Shown here piece by piece: positions 19,004 to 28,087 of a stretch of 64,000 bases of DNA. Where the stretch lies: assembly GCF_007097365.1 (NCBI RefSeq), contig NZ_VJZR01000001.1:372001-436000 (forward strand), given 5' to 3'. The stretch's first letter is position 1. Each line of letters starts with the position of its first letter. The position numbers were made by a program, and so were the translations under genes. The notes below the pieces were generated by a model. It was given only the letters and a program-made list of their open reading frames with translations. It ran no database searches and was not told the DNA's origin. This DNA comes from Flavobacterium franklandianum (lineage in GTDB: Bacteria > Bacteroidota > Bacteroidia > Flavobacteriales > Flavobacteriaceae).

Positions 19004-19024
19004 ATTTATTAAAAAATAAAACAC

Positions 19025-19546
19025 TTTTTTAAATAAGCAGATATCATACCAATTATATAGCTCAGAATTTTATAAAATAGTGTTTACAAAGTTATTTTTA
19101 TTTAATAACAAAAACAATAGACACGTCGATGAAAGCGTTTTTTTTAACGATAAAACGCAAAAATTTATCTTATAAATAAAATAAAACTTACATAGTTATC
19201 GATTCTGGAAGGTTTGTTTTGTTCCTACTAGCATTTCAATTTACTAACTTACAAACAGGTCTACTTGGACAAAAAATGTTTCGAATGCAATAATATGAAA
19301 ATTTATACTAGTATGCAAGTACTTAGATGTATGTTGGCCGAGCATCAACTGGAATAAAGCTGAAGCTTTAAAACTATTAATAATAGTCTATTTAGAAAAT
19401 GATTTTTCTTAGTTTATTTCCTGAACTCCATCAATAAAAATATATCTTCTATGTATTTTAATATTGTTGCTTTTTTATCCAGCTTAAAATAAAAATCATT
19501 TGAACATATTTATAGTAAATATTGATTTGTTTAACCTGTAGAAAAA
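19025..19546. other. non-coding interval, about 520 bp
   Basis: Very AT-rich, no convincing reading frame, and no recognisable RNA gene. It separates the small sorting-signal gene from the tRNA terminator. Confidence 0.5.
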
Positions 19547-19580
19547 GCAAAAGGCTTTACATTTCTGTAAAGCCTTTTGC
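19547..19580. terminator. terminator downstream of the tRNA
   Basis: GCAAAAGGCTTTACA and TGTAAAGCCTTTTGC form a 15-bp perfect stem with a 4-base loop, immediately 3' of the tRNA on the minus strand. Confidence 0.9.
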
Positions 19581-19589
19581 TTATTATTG

Positions 19590-19663
19590 TGGTCCCACTT
19601 GGAATCGAACCAAGCACCTACTGATTATGAGTCAGTTGCTCTAACCGAATGAGCTATAGGACC
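19590..19663 (-). tRNA. tRNA with CAT anticodon (Ile2 or elongator Met)
   Basis: On the minus strand the 74-base cloverleaf begins GGTCCTATAGCTCATTCGG, has anticodon loop CTCATAA, T-arm GGTTCGATTCC and acceptor TGGGACC with discriminator A. CCA is not encoded (CAA follows). The acceptor has C4-G69 and C5-G68, which are recognition features of TilS-modified tRNA-Ile2 in E. coli. This favours Ile(CAT), but elongator Met cannot be excluded from one copy. Confidence 0.93.
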
Positions 19664-19808
19664 TTTTATGCGGTTGCGAAATTACTACTATTTTATATTT
19701 ATTACAACTATTTTTGAATAGATTTTTCAACGCGCAATATTTATTTAAAATTTAAAATAGAACCAACTGATTATTAGAAACCTTGAGCGATGTTTTCTTT
19801 TAAAAAAT

Positions 19809-20210
19809 TCACCGAATCTCTTGACATAATTCTATCAAAACACCATTGGTGCTTTTTGGATGCAAGAAAACAACCCATTTATTATCAGCTCCTTTTTTTG
19901 GAATTTCATTTAAAACAACAAAACCTTCCTTTTTCAAACGGGCAATTTCAGTAACAATATCATCAACTTCAAAAGCGATATGATGAATTCCTTCTCCCTT
20001 TTTAGCAATAAATTTTGCAATAGGACTTTCGGGATTAGAAGCCTCCAGAAGTTCTATTTTGTTTGGACCACTCCTAAAAAAAGCTGTTTTCACACCTTCA
20101 GATTCCACTTCTTCCTCTTTATATGCTGATGCGCCAAAGAGTTTTTCGTAAATTATTGAAGCATTTTCTAAATTAGAAACGGCAATTCCTATATGTTCAA
20201 TTTTTTTCAT
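19809..20210 (-). CDS. mce: methylmalonyl-CoA epimerase
   Basis: It interconverts (R)- and (S)-methylmalonyl-CoA in propionate metabolism. The 133-residue VOC/glyoxalase-fold protein has two beta-alpha-beta modules: KKIEHIGIAVSNLENAS at the start and GIHHIAFEVDDI in the middle, with metal ligands His near each and the Glu in GVLIELCQ at the end. The methylmalonyl-CoA mutase is not in the window. Confidence 0.93.
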   Translation of the reverse strand: MKKIEHIGIAVSNLENASIIYEKLFGASAYKEEEVESEGVKTAFFRSGPNKIELLEASNPESPIAKFIAKKGEGIHHIAFEVDDIVTEIARLKKEGFVVLNEIPKKGADNKWVVFLHPKSTNGVLIELCQEIR

Positions 20211-20324
20211 AGTCTTCTGAATTTCTCATCTTTAAAAGTAAGGAAAATTTACTGTTTAAAAAAAAATTAAAGCTAAAACCTTTATGACTTTGCCACTTTA
20301 TAACGGTGTCTCTCAAAAAATTAG

Positions 20325-20332
20325 TATTTTTG
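20325..20332 (+). promoter_or_regulatory. -7 element of rbfA
   Basis: TATTTTTG followed by C ends only 4 bases before the rbfA ATG at 20337, implying a leaderless or nearly leaderless transcript. Confidence 0.6.
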
Positions 20333-20336
20333 CACA

Positions 20337-20729
20337 ATGGAAACAAATAGACAGAAAAAAATAGGTGGAGTTATCCAAAAAGATTTGGTTGATATTCTAC
20401 AAGGTGAAGTGAGAAAAAACGGAGTTTCAAATTTAATAATTTCGGTATCCAAAGTTATCGTAACTACAGATTTATCAGTGGCTACGGTGCATTTAAGCAT
20501 TTTTCCACAAGAGAAAGCCCAAGAAACCTTAGTAGCAATAAAAACAAATTCTAAATTAATCAAACACGATTTATCGCAAAGAGTACGCTTGCAGTTGCGA
20601 AAAGTTCCCAATTTAGTTTTCTTTATAGATGACTCATTAGATTATATTGAAAAAATTGACAATGCTTTGTCAAGTAAAGAAAATCCTATCGAAAACCGTG
20701 ATCTTTTAGACAAACGTAGATTTCAATAA
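20337..20729 (+). CDS. rbfA: 30S ribosome-binding factor A
   Basis: RbfA binds the free 30S subunit and helps mature the 5' end of 16S rRNA. The 130-residue protein has the KH-like fold: basic N-terminus (ETNRQKKIGGVIQKDLVDIL), ISVSKVIVTTDLSVATVHLS and LRKVPNLVFFIDDSLDYIEKID. It is followed 3 bp later by an ABC permease gene, so the two form an operon. Confidence 0.95.
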   Translation: METNRQKKIGGVIQKDLVDILQGEVRKNGVSNLIISVSKVIVTTDLSVATVHLSIFPQEKAQETLVAIKTNSKLIKHDLSQRVRLQLRKVPNLVFFIDDSLDYIEKIDNALSSKENPIENRDLLDKRRFQ

Positions 20730-20732
20730 AAA

Positions 20733-21932
20733 TTGAATTTCCCTCTTTACATAGCCAAACGATATATTTTTAGCAGCAGCAAAAACAATGCTATCAATAT
20801 CATCAATCGCATTGCCAGTATGGGAATCATTGTTGGCGCGATGGCTTTGTTTGTGGTTTTATCCGTTTTTAGTGGGTTGAAAGTTTTTAGTCTTTCCTTC
20901 TCGAATGATATTGACCCAGATTTAAAAATAAGCAGCACTTTAGGGAAATCATTTTTAGTTTCTCCTTCACAAGAAAGCCAAATGGATCAAATTGAAGACA
21001 TCGTTTCTTACAGCAAAATAATAGAGGAACGGGTTTTATTCACTTTTGATGGAAAACAAGAAGTGACTTATTTGAAAGGTGTTGACGAAAATTTTAACAA
21101 AGTAAATGCAATTAAAAAAACCATTTACAACGGAGATTGGCTGAAAAAAGACACTTACCAAGTGGTAATTGGCTATGGAATTGCACAAAAATTTTCAATG
21201 GGTTTACTGGATTTCAATCATTATTTGGAAGTTTTAGCTCCAAAACCAGGAAAAGGTAACATCGAAAATCCCGAAGAAGCTTTCAATAAAATGACTCTAA
21301 TCCCAGTAGGGATTTATGCTATTAGCGAAGACTTGGATTCTAAATATGTTTTTGCCGATTTAGGTCTTGCTCAGGAATTATTAGAATATAAACCCAACCA
21401 AATTTCGGGAATTGAGATCAAAATGAAGAAAGAGGCCGATGAAAATGCCATCATCAGTAAACTTCAAACGATTTTCAATAATAAAATCACCGTAAAAAAC
21501 AGAGCGCAACTCAACGAATCCTTGTATAAAATGTTGAATACCGAAAATCTTGCGGTTTATTTGATATTCACTTTGGTGATTGTAATAGCCCTTTTCAACC
21601 TGATTGGCGCATTAATTATGATGATTCTCGACAAGAAAGCAAACCTGAAAACCTTATTAAACCTAGGAACCGAAATCAAGGATTTGCGTAAAATATTCCT
21701 TTTGCAAGGCACCTTATTGAGCGTTTTTGGCGGAATAATTGGTTTGACTTTAGGAATTGCGATTGTGTTATTACAACAACATTTTGAATTGGTAATGATT
21801 ACGCCTACTCTGGCTTATCCCGTTGTTTTTTCTTTAGAAAATGTGTTGATTGTTTTCGCAACTATTGTCACACTTGGTTTTATTGCTTCGATGATTGCAA
21901 GCAGTCGCGTGAGTAAGAAGTTGTTGGATTAG
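20733..21932 (+). CDS. ABC transporter permease, LolC/E-like
   Basis: A 399-residue FtsX/MacB-type permease, probably of a lipoprotein-releasing system. One N-terminal TM helix (about 25-47, with INIINRIASMGIIVGAMALFVVLSVFSG), a periplasmic MacB-like domain (~50-265), then three C-terminal TM helices. It uses a TTG start 3 bp after rbfA; the N-terminus MNFPLYIAKRYIF is typical of the family. The ATPase partner is not in this window. Confidence 0.9.
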   Translation: MNFPLYIAKRYIFSSSKNNAINIINRIASMGIIVGAMALFVVLSVFSGLKVFSLSFSNDIDPDLKISSTLGKSFLVSPSQESQMDQIEDIVSYSKIIEERVLFTFDGKQEVTYLKGVDENFNKVNAIKKTIYNGDWLKKDTYQVVIGYGIAQKFSMGLLDFNHYLEVLAPKPGKGNIENPEEAFNKMTLIPVGIYAISEDLDSKYVFADLGLAQELLEYKPNQISGIEIKMKKEADENAIISKLQTIFNNKITVKNRAQLNESLYKMLNTENLAVYLIFTLVIVIALFNLIGALIMMILDKKANLKTLLNLGTEIKDLRKIFLLQGTLLSVFGGIIGLTLGIAIVLLQQHFELVMITPTLAYPVVFSLENVLIVFATIVTLGFIASMIASSRVSKKLLD

Positions 21933-21933
21933 T

Positions 21934-22236
21934 TTACGAAATCCGAGGAAGCTTGTTAGGAATATCTTCTTTTGAATGCCAAAATGCTACAATAAACACT
22001 TCATTGTTTTCCCAAATATAATACAAACCATAAGGAAATTTATTTAACCAAAATATTCTAATTTTAAAATGTCGACATTGGAAACTTTCAGGATTTTTAG
22101 CAATAGTTCTAAAACCTAATCGTATTTCTTTCTCTATTCTTTTGGCTAAATTAATATTGATTAAAGCATATTGGGCAATTGTATTTTCAATTTCAATTGC
22201 TGTATTAGTTTATAAATTGAGTTTGTTATAACTCAT
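21934..22236 (-). pseudogene. ParE/RelE-type toxin interrupted by a stop codon
   Basis: The ATG at 22236 overlaps the end of the antitoxin gene and opens MSYNKLNL, then TAA (22210-22212), and the same frame continues for 91 codons to the stop at 21934-21936. The continuation is clearly a RelE/ParE toxin: TAIEIENTIAQYALIN, NLAKRIEKEIRLGFRTI, NPESFQCRHFKIRIFWL, PYGLYYIWENNEVFIVAFWHS. There is no ATG, GTG or TTG between the stop and the conserved part. A single base change would restore the frame, so the inactivation looks recent (or is a sequencing error). Confidence 0.85.
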
Positions 22237-22459
22237 ATTTAGATTTTAGGGAATCTAAGAATTCTAACGGATCAACACCAGATTTAGGGTTTTCTTGGTG
22301 TTCCAATATTCTTATATCCAGTTCTTTTTTTTGATTTTCGGATAAGGATTCAGGTTCAATTTCGTGCAAAACAAAATTCTTCACTTTCTGAATAATAGAA
22401 ATGTCATTGATGTTTTGAAGTAAATCAATTAAAAGAGATTTTTCAGTTTGAACACTCAT
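22226..22459 (-). CDS. antitoxin of a type II toxin-antitoxin pair
   Basis: A 77-residue protein, mostly helical and acidic, overlapping the toxin start by 11 bases as in classic antitoxin-toxin operons. Its N-terminal LLIDLLQNINDISIIQKVKNF shares the LL-x-LL...ND-x-SII pattern with the antitoxin at 62359-62577. The C-terminus (DPLEFLDSLKSKYEL) would be the toxin-binding part. It is intact although its toxin is broken. Confidence 0.75.
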   Translation of the reverse strand: MSVQTEKSLLIDLLQNINDISIIQKVKNFVLHEIEPESLSENQKKELDIRILEHQENPKSGVDPLEFLDSLKSKYEL

Positions 22460-22523
22460 AATGAATTATATTTAGAAACAAATATAGCGAAAATTTGAGA
22501 ACAATAATTCAGATTCTTTATTT

Positions 22524-23516
22524 TCACACCACTTCATAACCAGCATAAGCCTCTTCGATTTCATTCAAAACAGCAAATAATTCTTCGGGACGATCTAAAG
22601 TAACCAATTGTTGTTTGAAAGGTTTAAACGAATGAATCCCTTTGAAATAATTGGTATAATGCGGACGGGTTTCTACAATTCCGAGTCTTTCGCCTTTCCA
22701 TTCCATTGCCCAGGTTAGATGGTTTCGAACTGCTTCAACTCTATTGCTAACTGTTGGTTTTGCTAAATGTTCACCCGTTTTGAAGTAATGTTTAATTTCA
22801 TCGAAAATCCAAGGATAACCAATGGCGGCCCGACCAATCATAATGCCATCGATACCATATTCATTTTTATACTGCAATGCTTTTTCGGGAGAATCAATGT
22901 CTCCATTTCCGAAAATCGGCATTGTGATTCTAGGGTTGTTTTTCACTCTGGCAATATGTGACCAATCCGAATGACCTTTGTACATTTGGGCGCGAGTTCT
23001 GGCGTGAATGCTTAAAGCAGCCACTCCAATGTCCTGCAAACGCTCGGCAACCTCATCAATATTGATGGAATTATCGTCCCAACCCAAACGGGTTTTTACT
23101 GTAACTGGCAAATGCGTGCTATCGATAACGGCTTGGGTTAAGCGAATCATCAAATCGACATCTTTTAGAACTCCGGCTCCGGCTCCTTTGCAAACTACTT
23201 TCTTTACGGGACAGCCAAAATTTATATCAATTATATCTGGGTTTACGGTAGAAACAATTTTGGAAGAAAGCGCCATTGCTTCTTCGTCTCCTCCAAAAAT
23301 CTGGATTCCAACAGGTCTTTCGTAATCGAAAATATCCAATTTCATTCGGCTTTTGATGGCATCGCGAATTAATCCTTCGGAGGAAATAAATTCGGAATAC
23401 ATCATATCGGCTCCGTGCATTTTGCACAATCTACGAAATGGTGGATCGCTCACGTCTTCCATAGGCGCGAGAAGTAGCGGAAAATCAGGAAGTTCTATGT
23501 TGCCAATTTTTATCAA
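22524..23516 (-). CDS. dus: tRNA-dihydrouridine synthase
   Basis: This FMN-dependent enzyme reduces uridine to dihydrouridine in tRNA D-loops. From a TTG start at 23516 the protein is 330 residues (LIKIGNIELPDFPLLLAPMEDVSDPPFR). The frame extends upstream to 23612, but a promoter box (TATCTTTGC, minus strand, 23530-23538) lies inside that extension, so the longer start is unlikely. Motifs: APMEDVSD, DINFGCPVKKV, CKGAGAGVL, KTRLGWDD, SIHARTRAQMYKG, GNGDI, IGRAAIGYPWIF. Confidence 0.92.
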   Translation of the reverse strand: MIKIGNIELPDFPLLLAPMEDVSDPPFRRLCKMHGADMMYSEFISSEGLIRDAIKSRMKLDIFDYERPVGIQIFGGDEEAMALSSKIVSTVNPDIIDINFGCPVKKVVCKGAGAGVLKDVDLMIRLTQAVIDSTHLPVTVKTRLGWDDNSINIDEVAERLQDIGVAALSIHARTRAQMYKGHSDWSHIARVKNNPRITMPIFGNGDIDSPEKALQYKNEYGIDGIMIGRAAIGYPWIFDEIKHYFKTGEHLAKPTVSNRVEAVRNHLTWAMEWKGERLGIVETRPHYTNYFKGIHSFKPFKQQLVTLDRPEELFAVLNEIEEAYAGYEVV

Positions 23517-23529
23517 GGGTAATTTTTTT

Positions 23530-23538
23530 GCAAAGATA
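23530..23538 (-). promoter_or_regulatory. -7 element (TATCTTTGC) of dus
   Basis: It lies 13 bp before the TTG start at 23516 and supports that start over upstream ones. Confidence 0.6.
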
Positions 23539-23599
23539 GATGATTTAAGAGAATAGAAAAAAGATAAAAGAATAAAGAAAAACAGAGAGGTATTATTTT

Positions 23600-23718
23600 G
23601 CCACAGATTCACAGATAGGTTTATTGAAAAGCTGATTTTTATGATTTTAAAATCTAACTCGGTGTTGAAAGAAATTGATTTTAAATTGTTTTGGTGTTGA
23701 AATCTGTGAATCTGTGGC
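23600..23718. repeat. dispersed inverted repeat, copy 1
   Basis: GCCACAGATTCACAGAT (23600-23616) and its exact reverse complement (23702-23718) flank an 85-bp AT-rich spacer. A second copy of the same repeat lies at 59901-60021. Confidence 0.9.
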
Positions 23719-23779
23719 TATTTTATAGCTAATCCGTTTGTTCTGAATCTTAAACCAAATAGTTTGTGATTGTAAGGAC

Positions 23780-23809
23780 TTTGAAACTGTTGAATTTAAA
23801 CTATATTTG
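23780..23809 (+). promoter_or_regulatory. lepA promoter (TTTG-N18-TATATTTG)
   Basis: TTTG (23780-23783) and TATATTTG (23802-23809) are 18 bp apart, an excellent match to the Bacteroidota consensus. It implies a ~150-base leader before the lepA ATG. Confidence 0.75.
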
Positions 23810-23818
23810 CAGATTAAT

Positions 23819-23935
23819 TGCGTGCGCGTGAGGGATTGCAGAGGAAAGCCCACAGCAAAGTGCAGCGATAGCGGAACTTTGCGAGGACTTGTAACGAAAA
23901 GCCCGACCCTTGTGGTTACGCCCAAACTTCGACTG
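23819..23935 (+). other. structured, GC-richer element in the lepA leader
   Basis: This stretch (GCGTGCGCGTGAGGGATTGC to about GGTTACGCCC) is much richer in GC than its surroundings and contains short potential stems such as GCGATAGCGGAACTTTGCG. It lies between the promoter and the lepA ATG. It resembles intergenic elements I associate with flavobacterial genomes, but I see only one copy here. A minus-strand reading frame across it (23647-23925) looks spurious. Confidence 0.45.
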
Positions 23936-23969
23936 CGCTCAGTTGGACATAAATCGACATAAACAGAGA

Positions 23970-25766
23970 ATGAAACACATAAGAAATTTTTGCATTATTG
24001 CACACATTGATCACGGTAAAAGTACGCTTGCAGACCGATTATTAGGGGCAACTCAAACCGTTACGGCTCGTGAAGAAAAGGCTCAATTGCTAGACAATAT
24101 GGACTTGGAACGCGAACGTGGGATTACCATAAAAAGCCACGCCATTCAGATGGAATACACCTACAAAGGCGAGGATTATATCCTGAATTTGATTGATACG
24201 CCGGGACACGTGGATTTTTCGTATGAGGTTTCCCGTTCGATTGCGGCTTGTGAAGGCGCACTTTTGATTGTGGATGCAGCACAAAGTATTCAGGCACAAA
24301 CGATTTCGAATTTGTATTTGGCATTGGAAAATGACTTGGAAATTATTCCAGTTTTGAATAAAGTGGATTTGCCAAGTGCCAATCCAGAGGAAGTTAGCGA
24401 TGATATTATTGACTTATTAGGGTGTAAACTGGAGGATATTATTCACGCTTCGGGAAAAACTGGTTTTGGTGTAGAAGATATTTTAGCCGCCATTATCGAG
24501 AAAATTCCACCACCAAAAGGAAATATTGACGAACCGTTGCAAGCCTTGATTTTTGACTCACATTACAATTCGTTCCGTGGGATTGAGGTTATTTTCCGTG
24601 TAAAAAACGGGCAAATCAAGAAAGGTCAGAAAATTAAATTTATGGCCACCGGAAATGAATATTTTGCTGACGAAATTGGCACTTTGAAATTGAACCAAGT
24701 TCCTAAAAATGTAATTTCTGCTGGCGACGTTGGGTATTTAATTTCAGGAATTAAAGAGGCTAAAGAAGTAAAAGTGGGCGATACTTTGACAGATGCAAAG
24801 ACACCGACCACGAATATGATTAAAGGTTTCGAAGATGTAAAACCTATGGTTTTTGCTGGGATTTATCCAGTAGACACCGAAGATTATGAAGAACTCAGAA
24901 ACTCAATGGAAAAACTACAATTGAACGATGCTTCGTTAGTGTTTTTACCCGAAAGTTCGGCGGCTTTAGGTTTTGGTTTCCGTTGCGGATTCTTAGGAAT
25001 GTTGCATATGGAAATCATTCAAGAACGATTGGAACGAGAGTTCGATATGACAGTAATTACTACAGTCCCCAACGTTTCGTACTTGGCTTACACCAAAAAA
25101 GATCCCGAAACTCCTTTTGTAGTTAATAATCCTTCAGATTTACCAGAACCGTCGCGTTTAGATAGAGTAGAAGAACCTTACATCAAAGCTACCATTATCA
25201 CTAAATCGGATTTTGTGGGTAACGTAATGAGTTTGTGTATTGAAAAACGTGGCGTGATAACCAATCAAACGTATTTGACTACGGAAAGAGTAGAATTGAA
25301 TTTTGATATGCCTTTGGCGGAAATAGTTTTTGATTTTTACGACCGATTGAAAACGGTTTCTAAAGGATATGCCTCTTTTGATTATTCGCCTATTGGGATG
25401 CGAACTTCTAAATTAGTTCGTTTGGATGTGCTATTAAATGCACAATCTGTTGATGCCCTTTCGGCTTTAATTCACGAAAGCAATGCCTACAATATTGGAA
25501 AAAAAATGTGCGAGAAATTGCGTGAATTGATTCCGAGACAACAATTTGACATTCCGATTCAGGCAGCAATTGGTGCTAAAATCATTGCCCGAGAAACGAT
25601 AAAAGCCTTACGTAAAGATGTTACCGCCAAATGTTATGGTGGAGATATTTCGCGTAAACGTAAATTATTGGAAAAACAGAAAAAAGGTAAAAAACGTATG
25701 AGACTGGTTGGAAACGTTGAGATTCCACAAGAAGCGTTTATGGCTGTTTTGAAATTGAACGATTAA
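23970..25766 (+). CDS. lepA: elongation factor 4 (LepA)
   Basis: A translational GTPase that acts on stalled ribosomes. I use the ATG at 23970 ([20 protein letters not shown], 598 residues); the frame is open upstream but the standard LepA start is here. Visible: G1 [10 protein letters not shown]2 RERGITIK, G3 DTPGHVDF, G4 NKVDLP, the EF-G-like domains and the basic LepA C-terminus ([17 protein letters not shown]). Confidence 0.96.
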   Translation: MKHIRNFCIIAHIDHGKSTLADRLLGATQTVTAREEKAQLLDNMDLERERGITIKSHAIQMEYTYKGEDYILNLIDTPGHVDFSYEVSRSIAACEGALLIVDAAQSIQAQTISNLYLALENDLEIIPVLNKVDLPSANPEEVSDDIIDLLGCKLEDIIHASGKTGFGVEDILAAIIEKIPPPKGNIDEPLQALIFDSHYNSFRGIEVIFRVKNGQIKKGQKIKFMATGNEYFADEIGTLKLNQVPKNVISAGDVGYLISGIKEAKEVKVGDTLTDAKTPTTNMIKGFEDVKPMVFAGIYPVDTEDYEELRNSMEKLQLNDASLVFLPESSAALGFGFRCGFLGMLHMEIIQERLEREFDMTVITTVPNVSYLAYTKKDPETPFVVNNPSDLPEPSRLDRVEEPYIKATIITKSDFVGNVMSLCIEKRGVITNQTYLTTERVELNFDMPLAEIVFDFYDRLKTVSKGYASFDYSPIGMRTSKLVRLDVLLNAQSVDALSALIHESNAYNIGKKMCEKLRELIPRQQFDIPIQAAIGAKIIARETIKALRKDVTAKCYGGDISRKRKLLEKQKKGKKRMRLVGNVEIPQEAFMAVLKLND

Positions 25767-25782
25767 GTCCCATCCTAAATCC

Positions 25783-25802
25783 TTCCCAAAGCGAAGGACT
25801 TT
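25783..25802 (+). terminator. weak hairpin after lepA
   Basis: TCCTTC and GAAGGA flank a short loop followed by CTTTGTTG. The T-run is weak, so this is a possible terminator only. Confidence 0.4.
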
Positions 25803-25896
25803 GTTGAAATAAATAGAAAACTGATGATGAAAATTGTCAGCTTTTTTGTTTGTGGGAATTTGTTCTCACTAACTTTGTTTTTTTGGAAACTATAAA

Positions 25897-26104
25897 ATTA
25901 AATATCGATTTGATTGTCAGTCAATTAATTGAAGCCTGAAACAACTTTTGCCTAAAGACCGATTGAAAATTGAATGATGCGATTTGGAATGAAGATATGG
26001 AAATTACTGTTGAACATCGACGAATTGTTTTAGATAGAATGGCAAACGCAAAAGCAAATCCCGAAAGACTTTTAGATTGGGATGAAGTTTCTAAAACGCT
26101 TTAA
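25897..26104 (+). pseudogene. relic of an addiction-module antitoxin (PF09720-like)
   Basis: The last ~45 codons read NDAIWNEDMEITVEHRRIV and ANAKANPERLLDWDEVSKTL, a strong match to the putative addiction-module component family (unstable antitoxins ending in an NPE-LDWDEV motif). Upstream the frame is broken by two stops, while another frame reads LKQLLPKDRLKIE, the family's usual N-terminal helix. So at least one frameshift plus stops inactivate it. No toxin gene follows. Confidence 0.75.
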
Positions 26105-26177
26105 AGCAAATGGAGTAAATCTATAATAATAGAATAATTAATTGAATTTTTGGTTTCTAAAATTGTCAAATTTATTA

Positions 26178-26211
26178 TTTGACAAAAAGACTTCTCTTAT
26201 TTGTACCTTTG
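26178..26211 (+). promoter_or_regulatory. thiL promoter (TTTG-N22-TACCTTTG)
   Basis: TTTG at 26178-26181 and TACCTTTG at 26204-26211 match the Bacteroidota consensus. Confidence 0.65.
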
Positions 26212-26273
26212 CATCACAAAAAATTAAACTTAAAAAAAAGTGAATGAAGATTGCTTCGTTCCTCACTATAATT

Positions 26274-27323
26274 ATGATCGAAGATAAATCCCCACAAAGA
26301 ACCAGTATTGCTCAATTAGGCGAATTTGGCCTTGTAGACCACCTGACCAAAAGTTTTGAAATTAACCAAGCTTCTACTTTAAAAGGGATTGGTGATGACG
26401 CCGCGGTTCTTGATTTCAAAGACAAAAAAGTAGTGGTTTCGACCGATATTTTGGTCGAAGGAGTCCATTTTGATTTGGGTTACATGCCTTTGCGCCATTT
26501 GGGTTACAAAGCAGTAGTAGTCAATGTTTCGGATATTTGTGCGATGAATGCTAAAGCAACTCAAATTTTAGTTACGATAGCGGTTTCTAATCGGTTTCCA
26601 TTAGAAGCTTTGGAAGAATTGTTCGACGGGATTACGCTTGCTGCAAATGAATATAAGGTTGACGTTATTGGTGGCGATACCACTTCTTCACAAAAAGGAA
26701 TGATTATTAGCATTACCGTTATTGGCGAAGCCGAAGAGAATGAAATTGTATATAGAAATGGTGCTGGCGAAACCGATTTGTTGGTGGTAACTGGCGATAT
26801 TGGTGCGGCTTATATGGGATTGCAAGTTCTTGAAAGAGAGAAACAGGTATTCCAAGTAAACCCTAATTCGCAGCCTGATTTAGATGCCTATACATATTTA
26901 ATAGAACGTCAACTAAAACCAGAAGCTCGAAAAGACGTTCGTACTTTGTTGCATGCATTAGAAATAAAACCAACAGCAATGATTGATATTTCGGATGGAT
27001 TGTCATCTGAAATTATGCACATTTGCAAACAATCTAAAGTGGGTTGTAATTTGTATGAAGACAAACTTCCTCTTGATCCACAGTTTATGAATGTTTGTGA
27101 AGAGTTTGACCTGGACGCTACAACAGTAGCTATAAATGGGGGTGAAGATTATGAATTGCTTTTCACTATTAAAATGGAAGATTTTGAAAAGATAAAAGGA
27201 AATCCAAACTTTACAATTATTGGACATATGACTCAAGAAAGTGAAGGAATACATTTGGTGACTCGCGCTAATACTCGAATTCCGCTGAAAGCTCGTGGAT
27301 GGAACGCTTTGAGCGAAGAATAA
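26274..27323 (+). CDS. thiL: thiamine-monophosphate kinase
   Basis: It phosphorylates thiamine monophosphate to the active diphosphate. The 349-residue form from ATG 26274 begins MIEDKSPQRTSIAQLGEFGL; an in-frame ATG at 26244 would add ten residues and cannot be excluded. Motifs: GIGDDAAVLDF, STDILVEGVHFDL, VSDICAMNAKA, GGDTTSS and MIDISDGLSSEI, all ATP/Mg-binding segments of the PurM/ThiL fold. It is monocistronic. Confidence 0.94.
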   Translation: MIEDKSPQRTSIAQLGEFGLVDHLTKSFEINQASTLKGIGDDAAVLDFKDKKVVVSTDILVEGVHFDLGYMPLRHLGYKAVVVNVSDICAMNAKATQILVTIAVSNRFPLEALEELFDGITLAANEYKVDVIGGDTTSSQKGMIISITVIGEAEENEIVYRNGAGETDLLVVTGDIGAAYMGLQVLEREKQVFQVNPNSQPDLDAYTYLIERQLKPEARKDVRTLLHALEIKPTAMIDISDGLSSEIMHICKQSKVGCNLYEDKLPLDPQFMNVCEEFDLDATTVAINGGEDYELLFTIKMEDFEKIKGNPNFTIIGHMTQESEGIHLVTRANTRIPLKARGWNALSEE

Positions 27324-27330
27324 AAACAAA

Positions 27331-27357
27331 AAAAACGGCATTTTAAGTGCCGTTTTT
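27331..27357. terminator. bidirectional terminator
   Basis: AAAACGGCA and TGCCGTTTTT form a stem between the convergent thiL and response-regulator genes. Confidence 0.88.
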
Positions 27358-27375
27358 CATATGTTTAATTTTAAA

Positions 27376-28074
27376 TTAAAACAACAATCCTCTATTTTTA
27401 GCTACTCTAACTAATTCAATATCGGTTTGGTCATTTATATTTAGTATTTTTTTTAAATTCATTTTTCTTTTTTCGATAGCACTTAAAGAAATGGGAACAT
27501 ATTGTGGAATGTCTTTTGTCCTTGTTCCTTTTGAGATGTGAAAAAGAATTTGTTTGTCAAAAAGGTCAATCTCAATCGTTTCCATTTCTGACTGATCTAA
27601 CATTTTTTGAATAGATTGGCTGTAATAGGTCTCATTGTTTATGACTTTATTAAAGCCAAAAAGTAACTCGTCGAATGTTAAATCGTTTTTTATAACAAGC
27701 CCTAATGGGTTTATTGCATCGATTATAGTTCTGATTTTTAACAATTCAGTATACATGGTAAGCAAAATGATTTTGCAATTTGGCATGTATTCATTCAACA
27801 ATATTGCTAAATCTTCACCTGAAAAAATTCCTTTCTCGTCATAAGATGGCATGCTAATGTCTAAAAAAGCAACGTCAAAAGGAGAAGTCGCAGGGTTTGT
27901 AATCACATTATATCCTGATTCACAATCTTTTGCTTCGGTAATAAAAAACTCAAATTGTTTTGGATTGTACCTAGTGATGGCATTTTTATAACCTTGAATT
28001 ATAAAAGGGTGGTCATCTACAATTAATATATTATTCTTAATTGTTATTTCGGTTGTTGTTGATTCAAATGTCAT
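27376..28074 (-). CDS. NarL/LuxR-type response regulator
   Basis: A 232-residue regulator: N-terminal receiver domain with acidic pocket (ILIVDDHPF) and phospho-acceptor D72 in VAFLDISMP, then a C-terminal LuxR-like helix-turn-helix (ILFHISKGTRTKDIPQYVPISLSAIEKRKMNLKK). The HTH is diverged from the canonical form. It starts 13 bp after the histidine kinase and is almost certainly its partner. Confidence 0.9.
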   Translation of the reverse strand: MTFESTTTEITIKNNILIVDDHPFIIQGYKNAITRYNPKQFEFFITEAKDCESGYNVITNPATSPFDVAFLDISMPSYDEKGIFSGEDLAILLNEYMPNCKIILLTMYTELLKIRTIIDAINPLGLVIKNDLTFDELLFGFNKVINNETYYSQSIQKMLDQSEMETIEIDLFDKQILFHISKGTRTKDIPQYVPISLSAIEKRKMNLKKILNINDQTDIELVRVAKNRGLLF

Positions 28075-28087
28075 TTCTTATAATTTT

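Noticed and set aside
23647..23925. Minus-strand frame of 92 residues upstream of lepA
   Set aside because: It crosses the inverted repeat and the lepA promoter and leader, has no recognisable domain, and is best explained as a chance frame.
23910..23969. Upstream extension of lepA (20 residues)
   Set aside because: LepA proteins begin at the [19 protein letters not shown] position; the extension comes from the leader element.
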